NCBI GenBank assembly: GCA_963822825.1
Contig: CAWGIW010000004.1
Coordinates: 62,001-126,000, forward strand
Source of the DNA: JAWWPY01 sp963822825
Lineage (GTDB): Bacteria; Actinomycetota; Actinomycetes; Streptosporangiales; Streptosporangiaceae
DNA length: 64,000 nucleotides
Direction: 5' to 3'
Position 1 is the first letter of the stretch, and each line of letters opens with the position of its first letter. The position numbers and the translations under genes are program-made. The notes beneath the pieces were generated by a model, which saw only the letters and a list, made by a program, of their open reading frames with translations, made no database searches and was not told the DNA's origin. Of the stretch, positions 35,176-44,940 are shown one piece after another.

Positions 35176-36729
35176 ATGAACGGCGCGCAGGCACTGATCC
35201 GCACGCTGGCCGGGTGCGGCGTGGAGGTGTGCTTCAGCAACCCGGGTACCTCGGAGATGCACTTCGTCGCGGCGCTGGACACCGTCCCGCAGATGCGCGG
35301 TGTGCTGTGCCTGTTCGAGGGGGTGGCGACCGGTGCGGCGGACGGGTACGGCCGGATGACGGGGCGGCCGGCCGCGGCGCTGCTGCACCTGGGACCGGGG
35401 CTGGCGAATGGCCTGGCCAACCTGCACAACGCGAGGCGGGCCCGCACTCCCCTGCTGGCCGTCATTGGTGATCACGCCACGTATCACAAGCGGTTCGACG
35501 CACCGCTGGAGTCGGATATCGACGCCCTGACCGGATCGGTCTCGGCCTGGACCCGCCGCCCGGCGCGCAGCGAGGACCTGGCCGCGGACGCCGCGGAGGC
35601 GGTCGCCGCGGCGATGAGACCGCCCGGCGGGATAGCCACCCTCATCCTGCCGGCCGACGTGTCCTGGTCCGAGGGCGCCGAACCAGCGCCCCCGCTTCCC
35701 GTCCGCGCACCCGCACCCGTCCCCGAGGACGTGGTCGGCTCGGCCGCGATGGCGCTGCGCAGCGGCGAGCCGTCGGTGATCCTGCTCGGCGGGGCCGGGG
35801 TGCGGCGCCCCGGCCTGGAGGCCGCCAGCCGGATCGCCCAGGCCACCGGCGCCCGGCTGCTGGGCGAGACCTTCCCGGCCCGGCTCGAGCGCGGCGCGGG
35901 CATCCCGGCCCTCGAACGGCTGGCCTACCTGGCCGAATTCGCGACCCAGCAACTCGCCGGGGCGCGGCACCTGATCCTGGCCGGTGCCCGCGCACCGGTC
36001 TCCTTCTTCGCCTACCCGGGCCAGCCCAGCTTCCTCGTGCCCGCCAACTGCCAGGTCCATGTCCTGGCCGAGGCGGGAGACGACGTGCCCGGGGCGCTCG
36101 CCTTGCTCGCCCACCTCATTGCCTCCAACGACAAGCCGTTGCCGCAACCGCCGCAGCGCCCCGCGCTGCCGGATGGTGATCTCACCGGGGAGACCGCCGC
36201 TGCCGTCATCGGCGCGCTGCTGCCGGAGGGCGCCATCGTCTCCGACGAGGCCAACACGTCCGGGTTCTGGCTGCCCGGAGCCACCGCGGGCGCGCCCCCG
36301 CACGACTGGCTCACCCTGACTGGAGGTGCGATCGGCCAGGGGCTGCCGCTGGCCACGGGGGCCGCCGTCGCCTGCCCGGAGCGCAGCGTCCTCGCTCTGG
36401 AGGCGGACGGCAGCGCCATGTACACCATCTCCGCGCTGTGGACCCACGCGAGGGAGCAACTGGACATCACCACGATCATCTTCAGCAACCGCTCCTACGC
36501 CATCCTCAGCATGGAGTTGGCGCGGGTCGGCGCGGCAGCGACCGGGGAGGCGGCCCGCAGCCTGCTCGACCTGTCCCGGCCCACCCTCGACTTCACCGCC
36601 CTGGCCAGCGGCATGGGTGTCCCAGCCAGCCGGGCCGCCGTGGCCGCGGAATTCGCCACGCAACTGCGGCGGGCGCTCACGGAGCCCGGGCCACACCTGA
36701 TCGAGGCCGTCCTGGCTCCGTCCGCATAG
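35176..36729 (+). CDS. Thiamine-diphosphate-dependent enzyme, acetolactate-synthase-like
   Basis: 517 residues in the three-domain POX/AHAS layout. The N-terminal PYR domain has GVEVCFSNPGTSEMHFV with the catalytic Glu in CLFEGVATGAADGYGRM. The central domain is Rossmann-like. The C-terminal PP domain has LTGGAIGQGLPLATGAAVA and LEADGSAMYTISALWT, the ThDP-Mg motif (GDGS replaced by ADGS). The group is annotated as acetolactate synthase large-subunit homologue, but no small subunit or ilv gene is near, so a decarboxylase (benzoylformate type) is as likely. It is divergent from dprA and alone. Confidence 0.85.
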   Translation: MNGAQALIRTLAGCGVEVCFSNPGTSEMHFVAALDTVPQMRGVLCLFEGVATGAADGYGRMTGRPAAALLHLGPGLANGLANLHNARRARTPLLAVIGDHATYHKRFDAPLESDIDALTGSVSAWTRRPARSEDLAADAAEAVAAAMRPPGGIATLILPADVSWSEGAEPAPPLPVRAPAPVPEDVVGSAAMALRSGEPSVILLGGAGVRRPGLEAASRIAQATGARLLGETFPARLERGAGIPALERLAYLAEFATQQLAGARHLILAGARAPVSFFAYPGQPSFLVPANCQVHVLAEAGDDVPGALALLAHLIASNDKPLPQPPQRPALPDGDLTGETAAAVIGALLPEGAIVSDEANTSGFWLPGATAGAPPHDWLTLTGGAIGQGLPLATGAAVACPERSVLALEADGSAMYTISALWTHAREQLDITTIIFSNRSYAILSMELARVGAAATGEAARSLLDLSRPTLDFTALASGMGVPASRAAVAAEFATQLRRALTEPGPHLIEAVLAPSA

Positions 36730-36735
36730 CGGAAG

Positions 36736-36770
36736 GGTTCGCACCGTAGTGGGAGACTACGGCGCGAACC
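36736..36770. terminator. Bidirectional terminator hairpin
   Basis: 15-base arms (36736-36750 with 36756-36770, GGTTCGC and GCGAACC outermost) pair with a single mismatch around a GGGAG loop. It lies between the convergent ThDP-enzyme and HtrA-type genes. Confidence 0.8.
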
Positions 36771-36817
36771 ACATCCTCACCAGGCCCGGGGACCGCCACC
36801 CGGACCCGGCGAGGTCC

Positions 36818-38023
36818 TCAGGCCGCGGGGCCGGCGGTGACAGCCACGGTGGCGGTATGCGCCTGGCCGAACCCGTCCGTCCAGCCAATGCTGATCTGGT
36901 CGCCGGGGTGGTAGTTCCCCAGCACCGACTCGATGTCCGAGGAGGACGTGATGGTGTGGCCAGCGACCGAGGTGATCTGGTCGCCCGCGGTCAGGCCGGC
37001 CTGAGCGACCGCTGACCCGGGCACCACCCCGGCGATCTCGACGCCGGAGCTACCGCCGAAGCCACCGTAGCCACCGTAGTTGCCGGTGCTAGAGGAGGTC
37101 TCCACGCCGAGGAACGCGGTCTCGCCCAGGTGTGTGGTGGACGACGCCGTGCCTGCCTCGATCTGGCTGGCGATCGAGGATGCTTCGCTGATCGGGATGG
37201 CAAACGCCTGGGTCTGGGTTTGCGTTGACCCGGACTGCGACTGGTAGCCAGTCGTGGAGGGGGAGGTAGAGGCGGCGGTGTCCATGCCGATGACTTCCCC
37301 GGAGGTGTTGACCAGCGGCCCGCCAGAATCGCCCGGCTGGATGCCGGCGTTGGTCTCGACGAGCCCGGTCAACTGCTCAGCGTTTCCCGCCGACTCATCG
37401 GAGGCGGTGATCGTCTGGCCGGTTCCGGTCACGGTCCCGGTGGCTACGGACGGGGTGCCGCCCTTGCCGCCGGCGTTGCCCAGCGCGACCACTTTCTGGC
37501 CGGTCTGGGCGCTGGAGGAGCTGAGGGTTACTGTGCTGAGCCCGGAGGCGCCCTCAAGCTGCAGCACCGCGATGTCTTTGGTCTTGTTGTAGCCGACGAC
37601 CTTGGCGGTATAGGTGCGCCCGTTGCCGACGTCGGTGGCCTTGATCGAGGTCGCGCCGTCGATGACGTGGTTGTTGGTGAGCACCTCTCCGGTGGAGGTC
37701 AGCACCATTCCGGTGCCCGCCGCCGTGCCGTTCTGGTACCCCAGCGTGGACACGACATCGACCAGGCCCGGGTCGACCTTCGACGCGATCTGCGACGTGG
37801 TCAACACGGTGGCGCCCATCGCGTCGGCCGCACCCAGCCCGGCGAACGCCAGCGCGGCTACCGCGGCGACCGACGCGCCGGCCAGCAGGGCGTGGCGGCG
37901 CCGCGACGGCTTGTGCGGCTCGTACCCGCCTGGGCCGCCTGGGCCTTCGGGCCCAGCCCACAGCCCGTCGCGCGCATCCTGCCCCGGATTGTTCGAGACC
38001 GGCGGCTCGTAGACCGTGCTCAT
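36818..38023 (-). CDS. Membrane-anchored HtrA/DegP-type S1C serine protease
   Basis: 401 residues. A short cytosolic Pro/Gly-rich start leads to one membrane segment (about residues 43-68), so the protease faces outward. The trypsin-like domain has all triad elements: His in TNNHVIDGA, Asp in KDIAVLQL and Ser in QPGDSGGPLV. A PDZ domain (about 295-400) follows, with IAGVVPGSAVAQAGLTAGDQI and WTDGFGQAHTATV. It should degrade or sense misfolded extracytoplasmic proteins. It is monocistronic; 38024-38294 upstream holds no supported gene. Confidence 0.93.
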   Translation of the reverse strand: MSTVYEPPVSNNPGQDARDGLWAGPEGPGGPGGYEPHKPSRRRHALLAGASVAAVAALAFAGLGAADAMGATVLTTSQIASKVDPGLVDVVSTLGYQNGTAAGTGMVLTSTGEVLTNNHVIDGATSIKATDVGNGRTYTAKVVGYNKTKDIAVLQLEGASGLSTVTLSSSSAQTGQKVVALGNAGGKGGTPSVATGTVTGTGQTITASDESAGNAEQLTGLVETNAGIQPGDSGGPLVNTSGEVIGMDTAASTSPSTTGYQSQSGSTQTQTQAFAIPISEASSIASQIEAGTASSTTHLGETAFLGVETSSSTGNYGGYGGFGGSSGVEIAGVVPGSAVAQAGLTAGDQITSVAGHTITSSSDIESVLGNYHPGDQISIGWTDGFGQAHTATVAVTAGPAA

Positions 38024-38294
38024 CTGGGATCAACTCCTCCATTACGTGGTCACGCTGTTCGCGTCACTACCGATAGTCAGGTGCCAACCTGGAGGAATCC
38101 TTCGGCTGCCCTAGACGCTCGCTGACCCTTTCCTGAAGATTCGCTGACCATCATGGCTGACGCCCGGCCGCAGGCCTGGGCCGTTGCCGGTGCAGGCCAC
38201 GTCATGGTGGGCCGGGAATGGTGAAGGAAAATCGTTGCGGAATTTAAAGGCCTGCCAGCGGCACACCGGCACGCTCGGAGCGCGTCCTGGCGCC

Positions 38295-39107
38295 TTACGG
38301 CTTCTGGCCCACCCCGACGAGCGCCCAGAAGTTCCCTGGGTCGTCGGGCACGTCGTCTGGCGAGCCCGGCCGCCACAGCGGCATATTGACAAGTCCGGGG
38401 TCCACGAGCTCGAATCCGTCGAAGAAACGCAGGATCGCCGCGCGCGAACGCACGTGCGCCTGGGTCGACACGCTGCGGTTGTACATCTTCTCGGCCGCCT
38501 GTACGACCGTGGGCCTGCTCTCATCCGTGGCGTGGCACAGCACGAGATAGCTGCCCGGCGCGAGCGCATCGCGCAGCGTCGCCACGATCCGCCACGGATC
38601 CTCGGCGTCACTGATAAAGGGCAGGACCGAGACGAGGAGCAGCCCGGCCGGGCGGCCGAGGTCGATAAGCCGCGCGATTGTGTCGTCGGCCAGGATCTTC
38701 TCTGGTTCGCGCAGGTCCGCGGCGATGATCGCGGCGTTCTCGCTGCCCGCGAGGATGGCCTTGCTGTGCGCGATCGCGACCGGGTCGATTTCGACGTAGG
38801 CCACCCGGGCGCCGGGATCGGCCTGCTGGGCGACCTCGTGCACGTTCCCCTCGGTGGGTATGCCGGAGCCGATGTCGATGAACTGCCCGATGCCGACCCC
38901 GGCCAGGAAACGCACCGCCCGGCCGAGAAACTCGCGGTTGGCGCGGGCCATCATCCGGACGTTGGGATCGACCGCGGCGATCGCCCGGCCCACATCCTGG
39001 TCGGCCAGGAAGTTGTGGCTGCCGCCCAGCAGGTAGTCGTAGACCCGGGCGGCGTTCGCCCGCTTGGTATCAACTCCCGGCGGTACCCAGCTCAGCTCGT
39101 CAGCCAT
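38295..39107 (-). CDS. SAM-dependent methyltransferase, DUF574 family
   Basis: 270 residues from the ATG at 39107 (MADELSWVPPGVDTKRANAARVYDYLLGG, family start). Conserved stretches are YDYLLGGSHNFLADQD, FIDIGSGIPTEGNVHEVA (SAM loop) and VAYVEIDPVAIAHS. DUF574 proteins occur in many paralogous copies in Streptosporangiales and Streptomyces; substrates are unknown. The gene is alone, with GC-rich repeats upstream. An N-terminal extension in the same frame would read through those repeats and is rejected. Confidence 0.92.
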   Translation of the reverse strand: MADELSWVPPGVDTKRANAARVYDYLLGGSHNFLADQDVGRAIAAVDPNVRMMARANREFLGRAVRFLAGVGIGQFIDIGSGIPTEGNVHEVAQQADPGARVAYVEIDPVAIAHSKAILAGSENAAIIAADLREPEKILADDTIARLIDLGRPAGLLLVSVLPFISDAEDPWRIVATLRDALAPGSYLVLCHATDESRPTVVQAAEKMYNRSVSTQAHVRSRAAILRFFDGFELVDPGLVNMPLWRPGSPDDVPDDPGNFWALVGVGQKP

Positions 39108-39162
39108 CACGCCTCCAGTCCGGACGTGTGCGTCCCCGATATGTGCGCGGGTCTCCAGTCCG

Positions 39163-39290
39163 CTGGCTCGCGGCGCCGTCCGCGGGCTCGCGGCGCACCC
39201 GCAGGCTCGCGGTGTCCGCTGGCTCGCGGCGCACCCGCGGGCTCGCGCGCGGCTCGCGCGCGCCCGCGGGCAGCTTCTGTATAAGCCATC
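39163..39290. repeat. GC-rich imperfect direct repeats upstream of the DUF574 gene
   Basis: Five or six imperfect copies of GCTCGCGGCGCACCCGC (variants with CCGCTGGCTCGCGG and GCTCGCGCGCG) sit in the 261-bp gap between the divergent DUF574 and SpoIIE-type genes. Any promoters of the two genes must lie in or beside them. Confidence 0.75.
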
Positions 39291-39368
39291 CGCGGGCAGG
39301 CTCCCCGGAAACCGATTTTTTAGTGCCTCACGCCAGGCCCATCCGGCGCACATGATGCGATACATTTC

Positions 39369-41153
39369 GTGTTTGCACGATATCTCACGGTGCTGGCAAT
39401 AGCGGCCGGTACCGGGCCGCCCGTGGGGGGGAAATTGCTCTCCCGGCCGTGGCCCGGGCAGGCCGCGGTCAGCCCGGCGAACTCGTCGTCAAAGTTGGTA
39501 CGGATAGTGGTGGAGACACAGAGAGCCTGGGAGGGCAAGCCCCGGCTGCCACGGCGGCGCGAGCCAGACCTTGCTGGCCTCGCCGCGTTTACCCTGGACC
39601 CCCAGGGCCATGTGGCTTCATGGTCGGTGACCGCCACCCGGCTATTCGGGCATCGGGCGCCGGCCGTGGTCGGGCAGGACGTATGCGATGTGCTGATGAC
39701 CGGCCCGGGCCAGCGGCAGCTGATCCGCCACGCACTCGATGAGGTCGCGGCGGGACGAGTCTGGACCGCAACAGTGGCGGGCGGCAACCTGGGCGAGGGA
39801 CGGTTCGCCATCCGCTGTGAGCCACCGGCCGGCCCAGGCAGTGGTGCGCTGGTGATCGCCCAACGGGCCTGGCCGCAGCCTGGCCCCAGCTGGCTGAACG
39901 AGGCGGCGGCACGGATCGGCAGCACGCTCGACCTGACCCAGACCGCCTCCGAGGTCGTCGACGCCGCCGTTCCCGGGTTCGCGGAGGCGGCTGTCATTTA
40001 TGGAGCAGAACGCCTGCTCGCGGCGGATGAATTCACGTCGCCCGGGGCGGGCCGCAGGACGGTGGTGCGGCGGCTGGCGGTCCGGCTCGCCGACCAGGAC
40101 GCGGCCGTCATCGACCGCCTGCTGCGTCCTGGTGAGGTACTCATCTTCGCGGAGGACTCGCCCCACGCCCGGGCGATGGCGACCGGCAGCCCGGTCCTGT
40201 TCGACCACGTGGACGGTGAGACCGCTGAACGGATCGCTAGCCAGCCCGGCGGTCAGGAGATCACCTCCAGCTACACGTCGTTCCTGGCGGCGCCGCTCAT
40301 CGCCCGCGGAACGGTGGTGGGGTGCGCGACGTTCGGGCGGGTGCCAGCCAGCCCCGCCTTCAACCCGGGCGACATAGCGCTGGCTGGCGAGCTCGCATCA
40401 CGCGCCGCCGTATGCATCGACAACGCGCGGCTATACCACCGCGAGCGGCGGACGGCGCTTGCCCTGCAGCAGGGCCTGCTTCCCGGGCAGCCGCACATCC
40501 CGGCGGGCATGGAGGTCGCGCACCGCTACCTGCCGGTCGGCGCCAGCGTGGTCGGCGGTGACTGGCATGACATCGTCCCCTTGTCCGGTGGCCGGGCGGC
40601 ACTGATCGTCGGTGACGCGATGGGCCACGGCCCGGAGGCGGCGGCGGTCATGGTGCAACTCCGGACCGCGGCTCACACGCTGGCCGACCTTGAGCTGCCA
40701 CCGGGCGAAGTGCTGCGCAGGCTGGACCGGATGGTGGCAGGAATGACGGCCGCGCCGTTCGCGACCTGCATCTCCACGGTCATCGACCCGGCGTCCAGCT
40801 CTTGCGTGATCGCGCAGGCCGGTCATCTGCCGCCCGTGCTGATGCTGCCCGGCGGCGTGCCACGGGTGCTCGAACTGCCGCCCGGTCTCCCCCTTGGCCT
40901 CGGCGCCGAATCCTTTGTCGCCACCCAGATCAGCCTTCCGCCCGGGGCCACGCTCGCCCTGTACACCGACGGGCTGGTGGAAAGCCGCACCCGGCCAATT
41001 GACGACGGGCTGGCCGCGCTACGGCACGCGCTCAGCTCCGCCCTCGCCGACCCAAGCATCACGCTGGGAGACGCCTGCGAGACGGTGACCCAGACGCTGC
41101 GTCAGTACGGCGAGGACGACATCACCCTGGTCCTGGCCCGCATCAAGCAGTGA
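39369..41153 (+). CDS. PAS-GAF-SpoIIE protein phosphatase
   Basis: 594 residues at most; the first about 45 are uncertain. A PAS-like domain (about 70-175, FTLDPQGHVASWSVTATRLFGH) and a GAF domain (about 190-360, ending FNPGDIALAGELASRAAVCIDNARLYH) precede a PP2C/SpoIIE phosphatase (about 370-594). The latter has GGDWHDIVPLSGGRAALIVGDAMGHG with metal-binding Asp residues, and LALYTDGLVESR. Such proteins dephosphorylate anti-sigma-factor antagonists in response to signals bound by PAS/GAF. No anti-sigma kinase or antagonist gene is adjacent. Confidence 0.92.
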   Translation: MFARYLTVLAIAAGTGPPVGGKLLSRPWPGQAAVSPANSSSKLVRIVVETQRAWEGKPRLPRRREPDLAGLAAFTLDPQGHVASWSVTATRLFGHRAPAVVGQDVCDVLMTGPGQRQLIRHALDEVAAGRVWTATVAGGNLGEGRFAIRCEPPAGPGSGALVIAQRAWPQPGPSWLNEAAARIGSTLDLTQTASEVVDAAVPGFAEAAVIYGAERLLAADEFTSPGAGRRTVVRRLAVRLADQDAAVIDRLLRPGEVLIFAEDSPHARAMATGSPVLFDHVDGETAERIASQPGGQEITSSYTSFLAAPLIARGTVVGCATFGRVPASPAFNPGDIALAGELASRAAVCIDNARLYHRERRTALALQQGLLPGQPHIPAGMEVAHRYLPVGASVVGGDWHDIVPLSGGRAALIVGDAMGHGPEAAAVMVQLRTAAHTLADLELPPGEVLRRLDRMVAGMTAAPFATCISTVIDPASSSCVIAQAGHLPPVLMLPGGVPRVLELPPGLPLGLGAESFVATQISLPPGATLALYTDGLVESRTRPIDDGLAALRHALSSALADPSITLGDACETVTQTLRQYGEDDITLVLARIKQ

Positions 41154-41162
41154 GGACCCGCG

Positions 41163-43202
41163 TTACAGCCGGCCGCAGTGCGCCCCGGGCGGGGGCGGGA
41201 CGTCCAGGGTGGGGTTGCGGCCGAAGAAACCGGTGGGCTTGAGGGTGAACCCGCACCGGCTCACCGGCATCACCGGCCAGTCCTCCGGCCGGGGGAAGTG
41301 CGTCGGCCCGAACGTGTGCCACAGCACGACGTCCACGCCGTCGATGTCCTGGTCCCCCGCGATGAACGCCGGGATGCCCGCCCCACCGGGATGCTGATTC
41401 ACGAAGTCGCCGGCCGGGAACCGGTGCGCCGGGTCATATCGCGTCACCCACAAATGCTTCGTGGCGAATCCGGCCCGCGCGTACAGCGAGGACGACGGAT
41501 CGGCGAGCAGCGTCGGCGCGGCCTGCGGGTAGAGGGTGAAGCCGACCGGCTGGCCGAACCGGTTGATCACCTCCGGATTGATCACCCGCCAGATCCGGTC
41601 CCGCTCGGGCGCGGCCAGCCGCCCGGCTTCCGACTCACTGGCCAGCCGGGTCACCGTTTGGGCCAGCAAATTCCCAAACGGATTGCCGGCCCCCACGGCG
41701 CGGCCCTCAACGTCGATCTCGTCAACGGCGTTCGCCACCCCGTCGACCATCATGTCCAGCCGAGCGCTAAACAGGTGCTGGTGAGCGGGGGCGCCCAAAC
41801 CAGGGGCGACCTGGGTCACGTACGGATGGCCGTCGCCCGGATAGGCCGACGTGAACAACACCCCGGTCAGCTTCACCTCGCACTCGATCGTGCCATCCAG
41901 GTAGAGGTACCAGTAGAAGCCGTAGTCGTAGTTGCCGACGGTGCTGAAGAACGAGATGACCAGGCGCCGCTGGCGCCGGGACTGAGCCGAGCCATTGAAG
42001 AGATCAGTGTGCTTCCACAGGATGCCGAAGTCTTCCTCGTGGATACAGATGGCGTTGCGGATGACCCGCGGCTCGCCCTGGTCGTCGGTGACCGTGGCGT
42101 CCAGGTAGGCGACCTCGCCCAGGCAGTCGCAGCCCAGCTCCAGCGAGTTCGTCCACTTCCCGAGGAGGTACTCGCCGGTGTCGAAGTAGTTCTGCCAGTA
42201 CCGGGTGGGGCCCGGGTCGCCGTACGGGACCACCATCTCGGGGATGGAGGCGCGGTAGATCACCGGCCGGCGCCGGCCGGCGTCGTCGTAGCTGATCTGG
42301 TGCAGTGAGAGTCCCTCGCGGGCGTCAAATCCGACCCGCAGCGACCAGTTCTGCCACTCGACCGCGCTGCCTTCCAGGGTGAAACTCGGTCCCTCCGGCT
42401 GGGTAATCTCGATCGGCTTGAGGGTGGTCCGTTGCGGCCCGCTGACCGCCGGGTCGTCGTAATCACCCGACTCCCGCGGGACCGGGAGCTCGAACTCGTC
42501 GATCACCTTGAAGACCCGGCCCTCGATCAGGTCCACGTAGGCGGCCACGCCGTTGACCGGATGCGCCCAGACCAGGTCGTGCCTGCCCGCCTGCAGGAAT
42601 GCGAGGACCCGGACCATCCGGCGGCCCTGCTCGTCAGCCACCCCGTACGACCCGGCCGTCAGCGGGCAGGCGCGGATCTTCGCGACATCGGTGAGCCCGC
42701 GCCGCGCCATGGCCGCGCGCCACTCCGGGTCGGCGTGCACCACCTTCTCGGCCAGCGCGAAGTCTTGGCCCAGGATCGGCACCTGGCCATCCACCAGCGG
42801 GTCCAGCGTCCGGCGCGACACGACCTCGCTGCGGCTCAGCGACACGACGACATCGCTGGACTCGCCGCTGACCACGTCGATCAGGAACGCCCGCAATCGC
42901 CGGTCCGGGATTGCCCCGGCCGGGCCGGCCAGTACCGCGTCCTTGGGCGGCTCCTCCAGCCCGTAGTAAGCGAACCTGACCGTCTCGGTCAGCAGGGCCG
43001 CCTCGGCCAGGATCTGCCGCCCGGCCAGGAACTCCTCCGCGCTCGCTGGGTCGAGGGGGTGCGGCGGGACCGGGCTGGGGACCCCAGCGGACCTCACGGC
43101 GGCGTCAGTCATGAGGTCGCGGCGCGTAGACCCCGGCGCTGCGGCCGGGGTTGGGGGCCGCTTCCCTCCCTCCGTTTTGTCAGTGGGCAGCGGTACCGTC
43201 AC
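41163..43202 (-). CDS. Copper-containing primary-amine oxidase
   Basis: Up to 679 residues (GTG at 43202); an ATG at 43112 is an alternative start. The topaquinone tyrosine is in VGNYDYGFYWYLYLDG, the catalytic base Asp in YFDTGEYLLG. Copper ligands are the HQH pair in GAPAHQHLFSARLD and a later His in VLWHTFGPTHFPRPEDWP. It oxidises primary amines to aldehydes with release of ammonia and hydrogen peroxide. No signal peptide is visible, so it is cytoplasmic. The downstream-lying permease gene and an aldehyde dehydrogenase remnant on the same strand complete an amine-use locus. Confidence 0.96.
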   Translation of the reverse strand: MTVPLPTDKTEGGKRPPTPAAAPGSTRRDLMTDAAVRSAGVPSPVPPHPLDPASAEEFLAGRQILAEAALLTETVRFAYYGLEEPPKDAVLAGPAGAIPDRRLRAFLIDVVSGESSDVVVSLSRSEVVSRRTLDPLVDGQVPILGQDFALAEKVVHADPEWRAAMARRGLTDVAKIRACPLTAGSYGVADEQGRRMVRVLAFLQAGRHDLVWAHPVNGVAAYVDLIEGRVFKVIDEFELPVPRESGDYDDPAVSGPQRTTLKPIEITQPEGPSFTLEGSAVEWQNWSLRVGFDAREGLSLHQISYDDAGRRRPVIYRASIPEMVVPYGDPGPTRYWQNYFDTGEYLLGKWTNSLELGCDCLGEVAYLDATVTDDQGEPRVIRNAICIHEEDFGILWKHTDLFNGSAQSRRQRRLVISFFSTVGNYDYGFYWYLYLDGTIECEVKLTGVLFTSAYPGDGHPYVTQVAPGLGAPAHQHLFSARLDMMVDGVANAVDEIDVEGRAVGAGNPFGNLLAQTVTRLASESEAGRLAAPERDRIWRVINPEVINRFGQPVGFTLYPQAAPTLLADPSSSLYARAGFATKHLWVTRYDPAHRFPAGDFVNQHPGGAGIPAFIAGDQDIDGVDVVLWHTFGPTHFPRPEDWPVMPVSRCGFTLKPTGFFGRNPTLDVPPPPGAHCGRL

Positions 43203-43340
43203 TGAGTGAGTGCCCGGCCAGCGAGCGCGGCAAGCACCCGGCCCGGCGAGTGGCGCGGCGCGCGCCAGCCCGGTACCCGCACCGAGCTGGCACGCACCGG
43301 GTTGCCGCCCAGCCCGGCAACACCTTTGACGTGGACAGGT

Positions 43341-44816
43341 TCACTCATCCGCGACGATGGAACCAACCCGGTCTCCCAGCGACGGATCGCGCCTGGTCAG
43401 CACGGCCGCGTAGATGACCGACACGATGACCACGGCCAGCGCGGCGTACGGGAACCAGTCGTACGGGGCCGGCTGCCCGGGCTTGGACAGGTAGTAGACG
43501 GGGACGGCGATCGCGATCATGCCGAGGATCGGCAGCACCACGTGCTTGACGGCGCTGAACTCCTGCGGCCGGTACTTCCGGTAGTAGAACGGCAGGGCCA
43601 GGTTCGACAGGAAGTACACGACCAGGATCAAGATCGTGCCCATCGTGGACGACTCGACGAAGAAATTGATCGGGCTCATCCCGTTGTCGCCGGTGTGCCC
43701 GGTGAATATGTGGGCGAGCGCCCAGACCACGATGATCGCGGACGCGATAAGCACGAACGTGAAAATGGCGTTCACCGGCGTGCGTCGGGTCGGGTGCACC
43801 CGGCCGAGCCAGGCCGGCAGCAGGCCCTCGCGGCCGGCGTTGAAGATGAGCCGGCACTGGGAGTTCACGGCCGAGATCAGGACGCCGAGGGTGGAGGTCA
43901 TCCCGGCGAAGAAGGCGAAGAAGGCGAAGATGGCCAGGACGCTGTGCGCCACCGTGATGAACGGGATCTGCGCGGCGCCGACCTTGCTCGCGCTGTAACC
44001 GAAACCGGTGAGCGTGGCGTAGGAGAACAGCACGTAGCCCACGGCCATCATCGCCACCGACAGGAAGACCGCCCGCGGCACGTTGCGCCGCGGGTCGCCG
44101 GTTTCCTCGGCGAGTGCGGCGGAGTTTTCCCAGCCGATGAACAGATAAATCGCCAGCGGGAAGCCCGCGGCCAGGCCGGTGAAGCCGTTGTTGATGTGTT
44201 TCGGTTCGAACGGCGTGAAGCTCAGGTGCCCGCCGTTCTTGATGATCAATGCGACCGACACGACGACCAGGACCAGCATCTCGAAGCCGAAGAAGAGCCC
44301 GGCCAGCCTGGTGGAGACGCCCACGCCGCGGACCATCATCACCACGGCGCCTGCCGTCAGCACGACCGACAGGATCCCCCATGGGACATTCCAGCCGAAG
44401 TAGTAGTTCAGGACGATGGACAGGAACCCGCCGCAGATCGCCAGCACCGAGGAGATCGCGATGATGTAGCCCGCTCCGCACAGCAGCGCGGTGGTCACCG
44501 CGCTGGTACCACCGAAGGTCTTGCCGACGAACGAGATGAATCCGCCAGTTGACGGCATCGCCCTGGAGAACTGGGACAGCGTGTTGCCCAGCAGCGCGAT
44601 CGCGATGGCGGCCACGATGATCGTGAGCGGCGCCGCGATGCCCGCCGTGGCCACCAGGAACGCGAACCCGAAGTAGAAACTGTAGGCCGGGCCGATATTC
44701 GCCATCGTTGACGCGGAGATGTCCACCAGGCTGAGCGCGCCCCGGTTCAGCCGGTCCGCCGACTCGGGCGCCTTCGTCTCGGAGAACGGAACGGAAGCCG
44801 CTTCGCTCATATGCAC
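43341..44816 (-). CDS. APC-superfamily amino acid/amine permease
   Basis: 491 residues with about 12 hydrophobic segments. Characteristic stretches are SLVDISASTMANIGPAYSF near the N-terminus, SRAMPSTGGFISFV, and FIGWENSAALAEETGDPRRNVPRA, the conserved APC stretch after TM6. It imports an amino acid or amine by proton symport. The position directly upstream of the amine oxidase gene on the same strand (138 bp apart) suggests that the oxidase substrate is its cargo. The start may be the ATG at 44816 or the third codon. Confidence 0.93.
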   Translation of the reverse strand: MHMSEAASVPFSETKAPESADRLNRGALSLVDISASTMANIGPAYSFYFGFAFLVATAGIAAPLTIIVAAIAIALLGNTLSQFSRAMPSTGGFISFVGKTFGGTSAVTTALLCGAGYIIAISSVLAICGGFLSIVLNYYFGWNVPWGILSVVLTAGAVVMMVRGVGVSTRLAGLFFGFEMLVLVVVSVALIIKNGGHLSFTPFEPKHINNGFTGLAAGFPLAIYLFIGWENSAALAEETGDPRRNVPRAVFLSVAMMAVGYVLFSYATLTGFGYSASKVGAAQIPFITVAHSVLAIFAFFAFFAGMTSTLGVLISAVNSQCRLIFNAGREGLLPAWLGRVHPTRRTPVNAIFTFVLIASAIIVVWALAHIFTGHTGDNGMSPINFFVESSTMGTILILVVYFLSNLALPFYYRKYRPQEFSAVKHVVLPILGMIAIAVPVYYLSKPGQPAPYDWFPYAALAVVIVSVIYAAVLTRRDPSLGDRVGSIVADE

Positions 44817-44940
44817 TCCTCATGTCTGCCGCCGAAACGGCGGTGCCAGAAAACGGCTGCTACCTGCGATGGTGCCTTGCCAGGGCGATCACCGCCAGTG
44901 CCAAAAAACGATCATCGCTGAGCTTTGTTTCAGGTTGATC

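Noticed and set aside
35146..36744. Long minus-strand open frame opposite the ThDP enzyme
   Set aside because: Repetitive Arg/Gly/Gln composition, no domain, and fully antisense to a clear enzyme gene.
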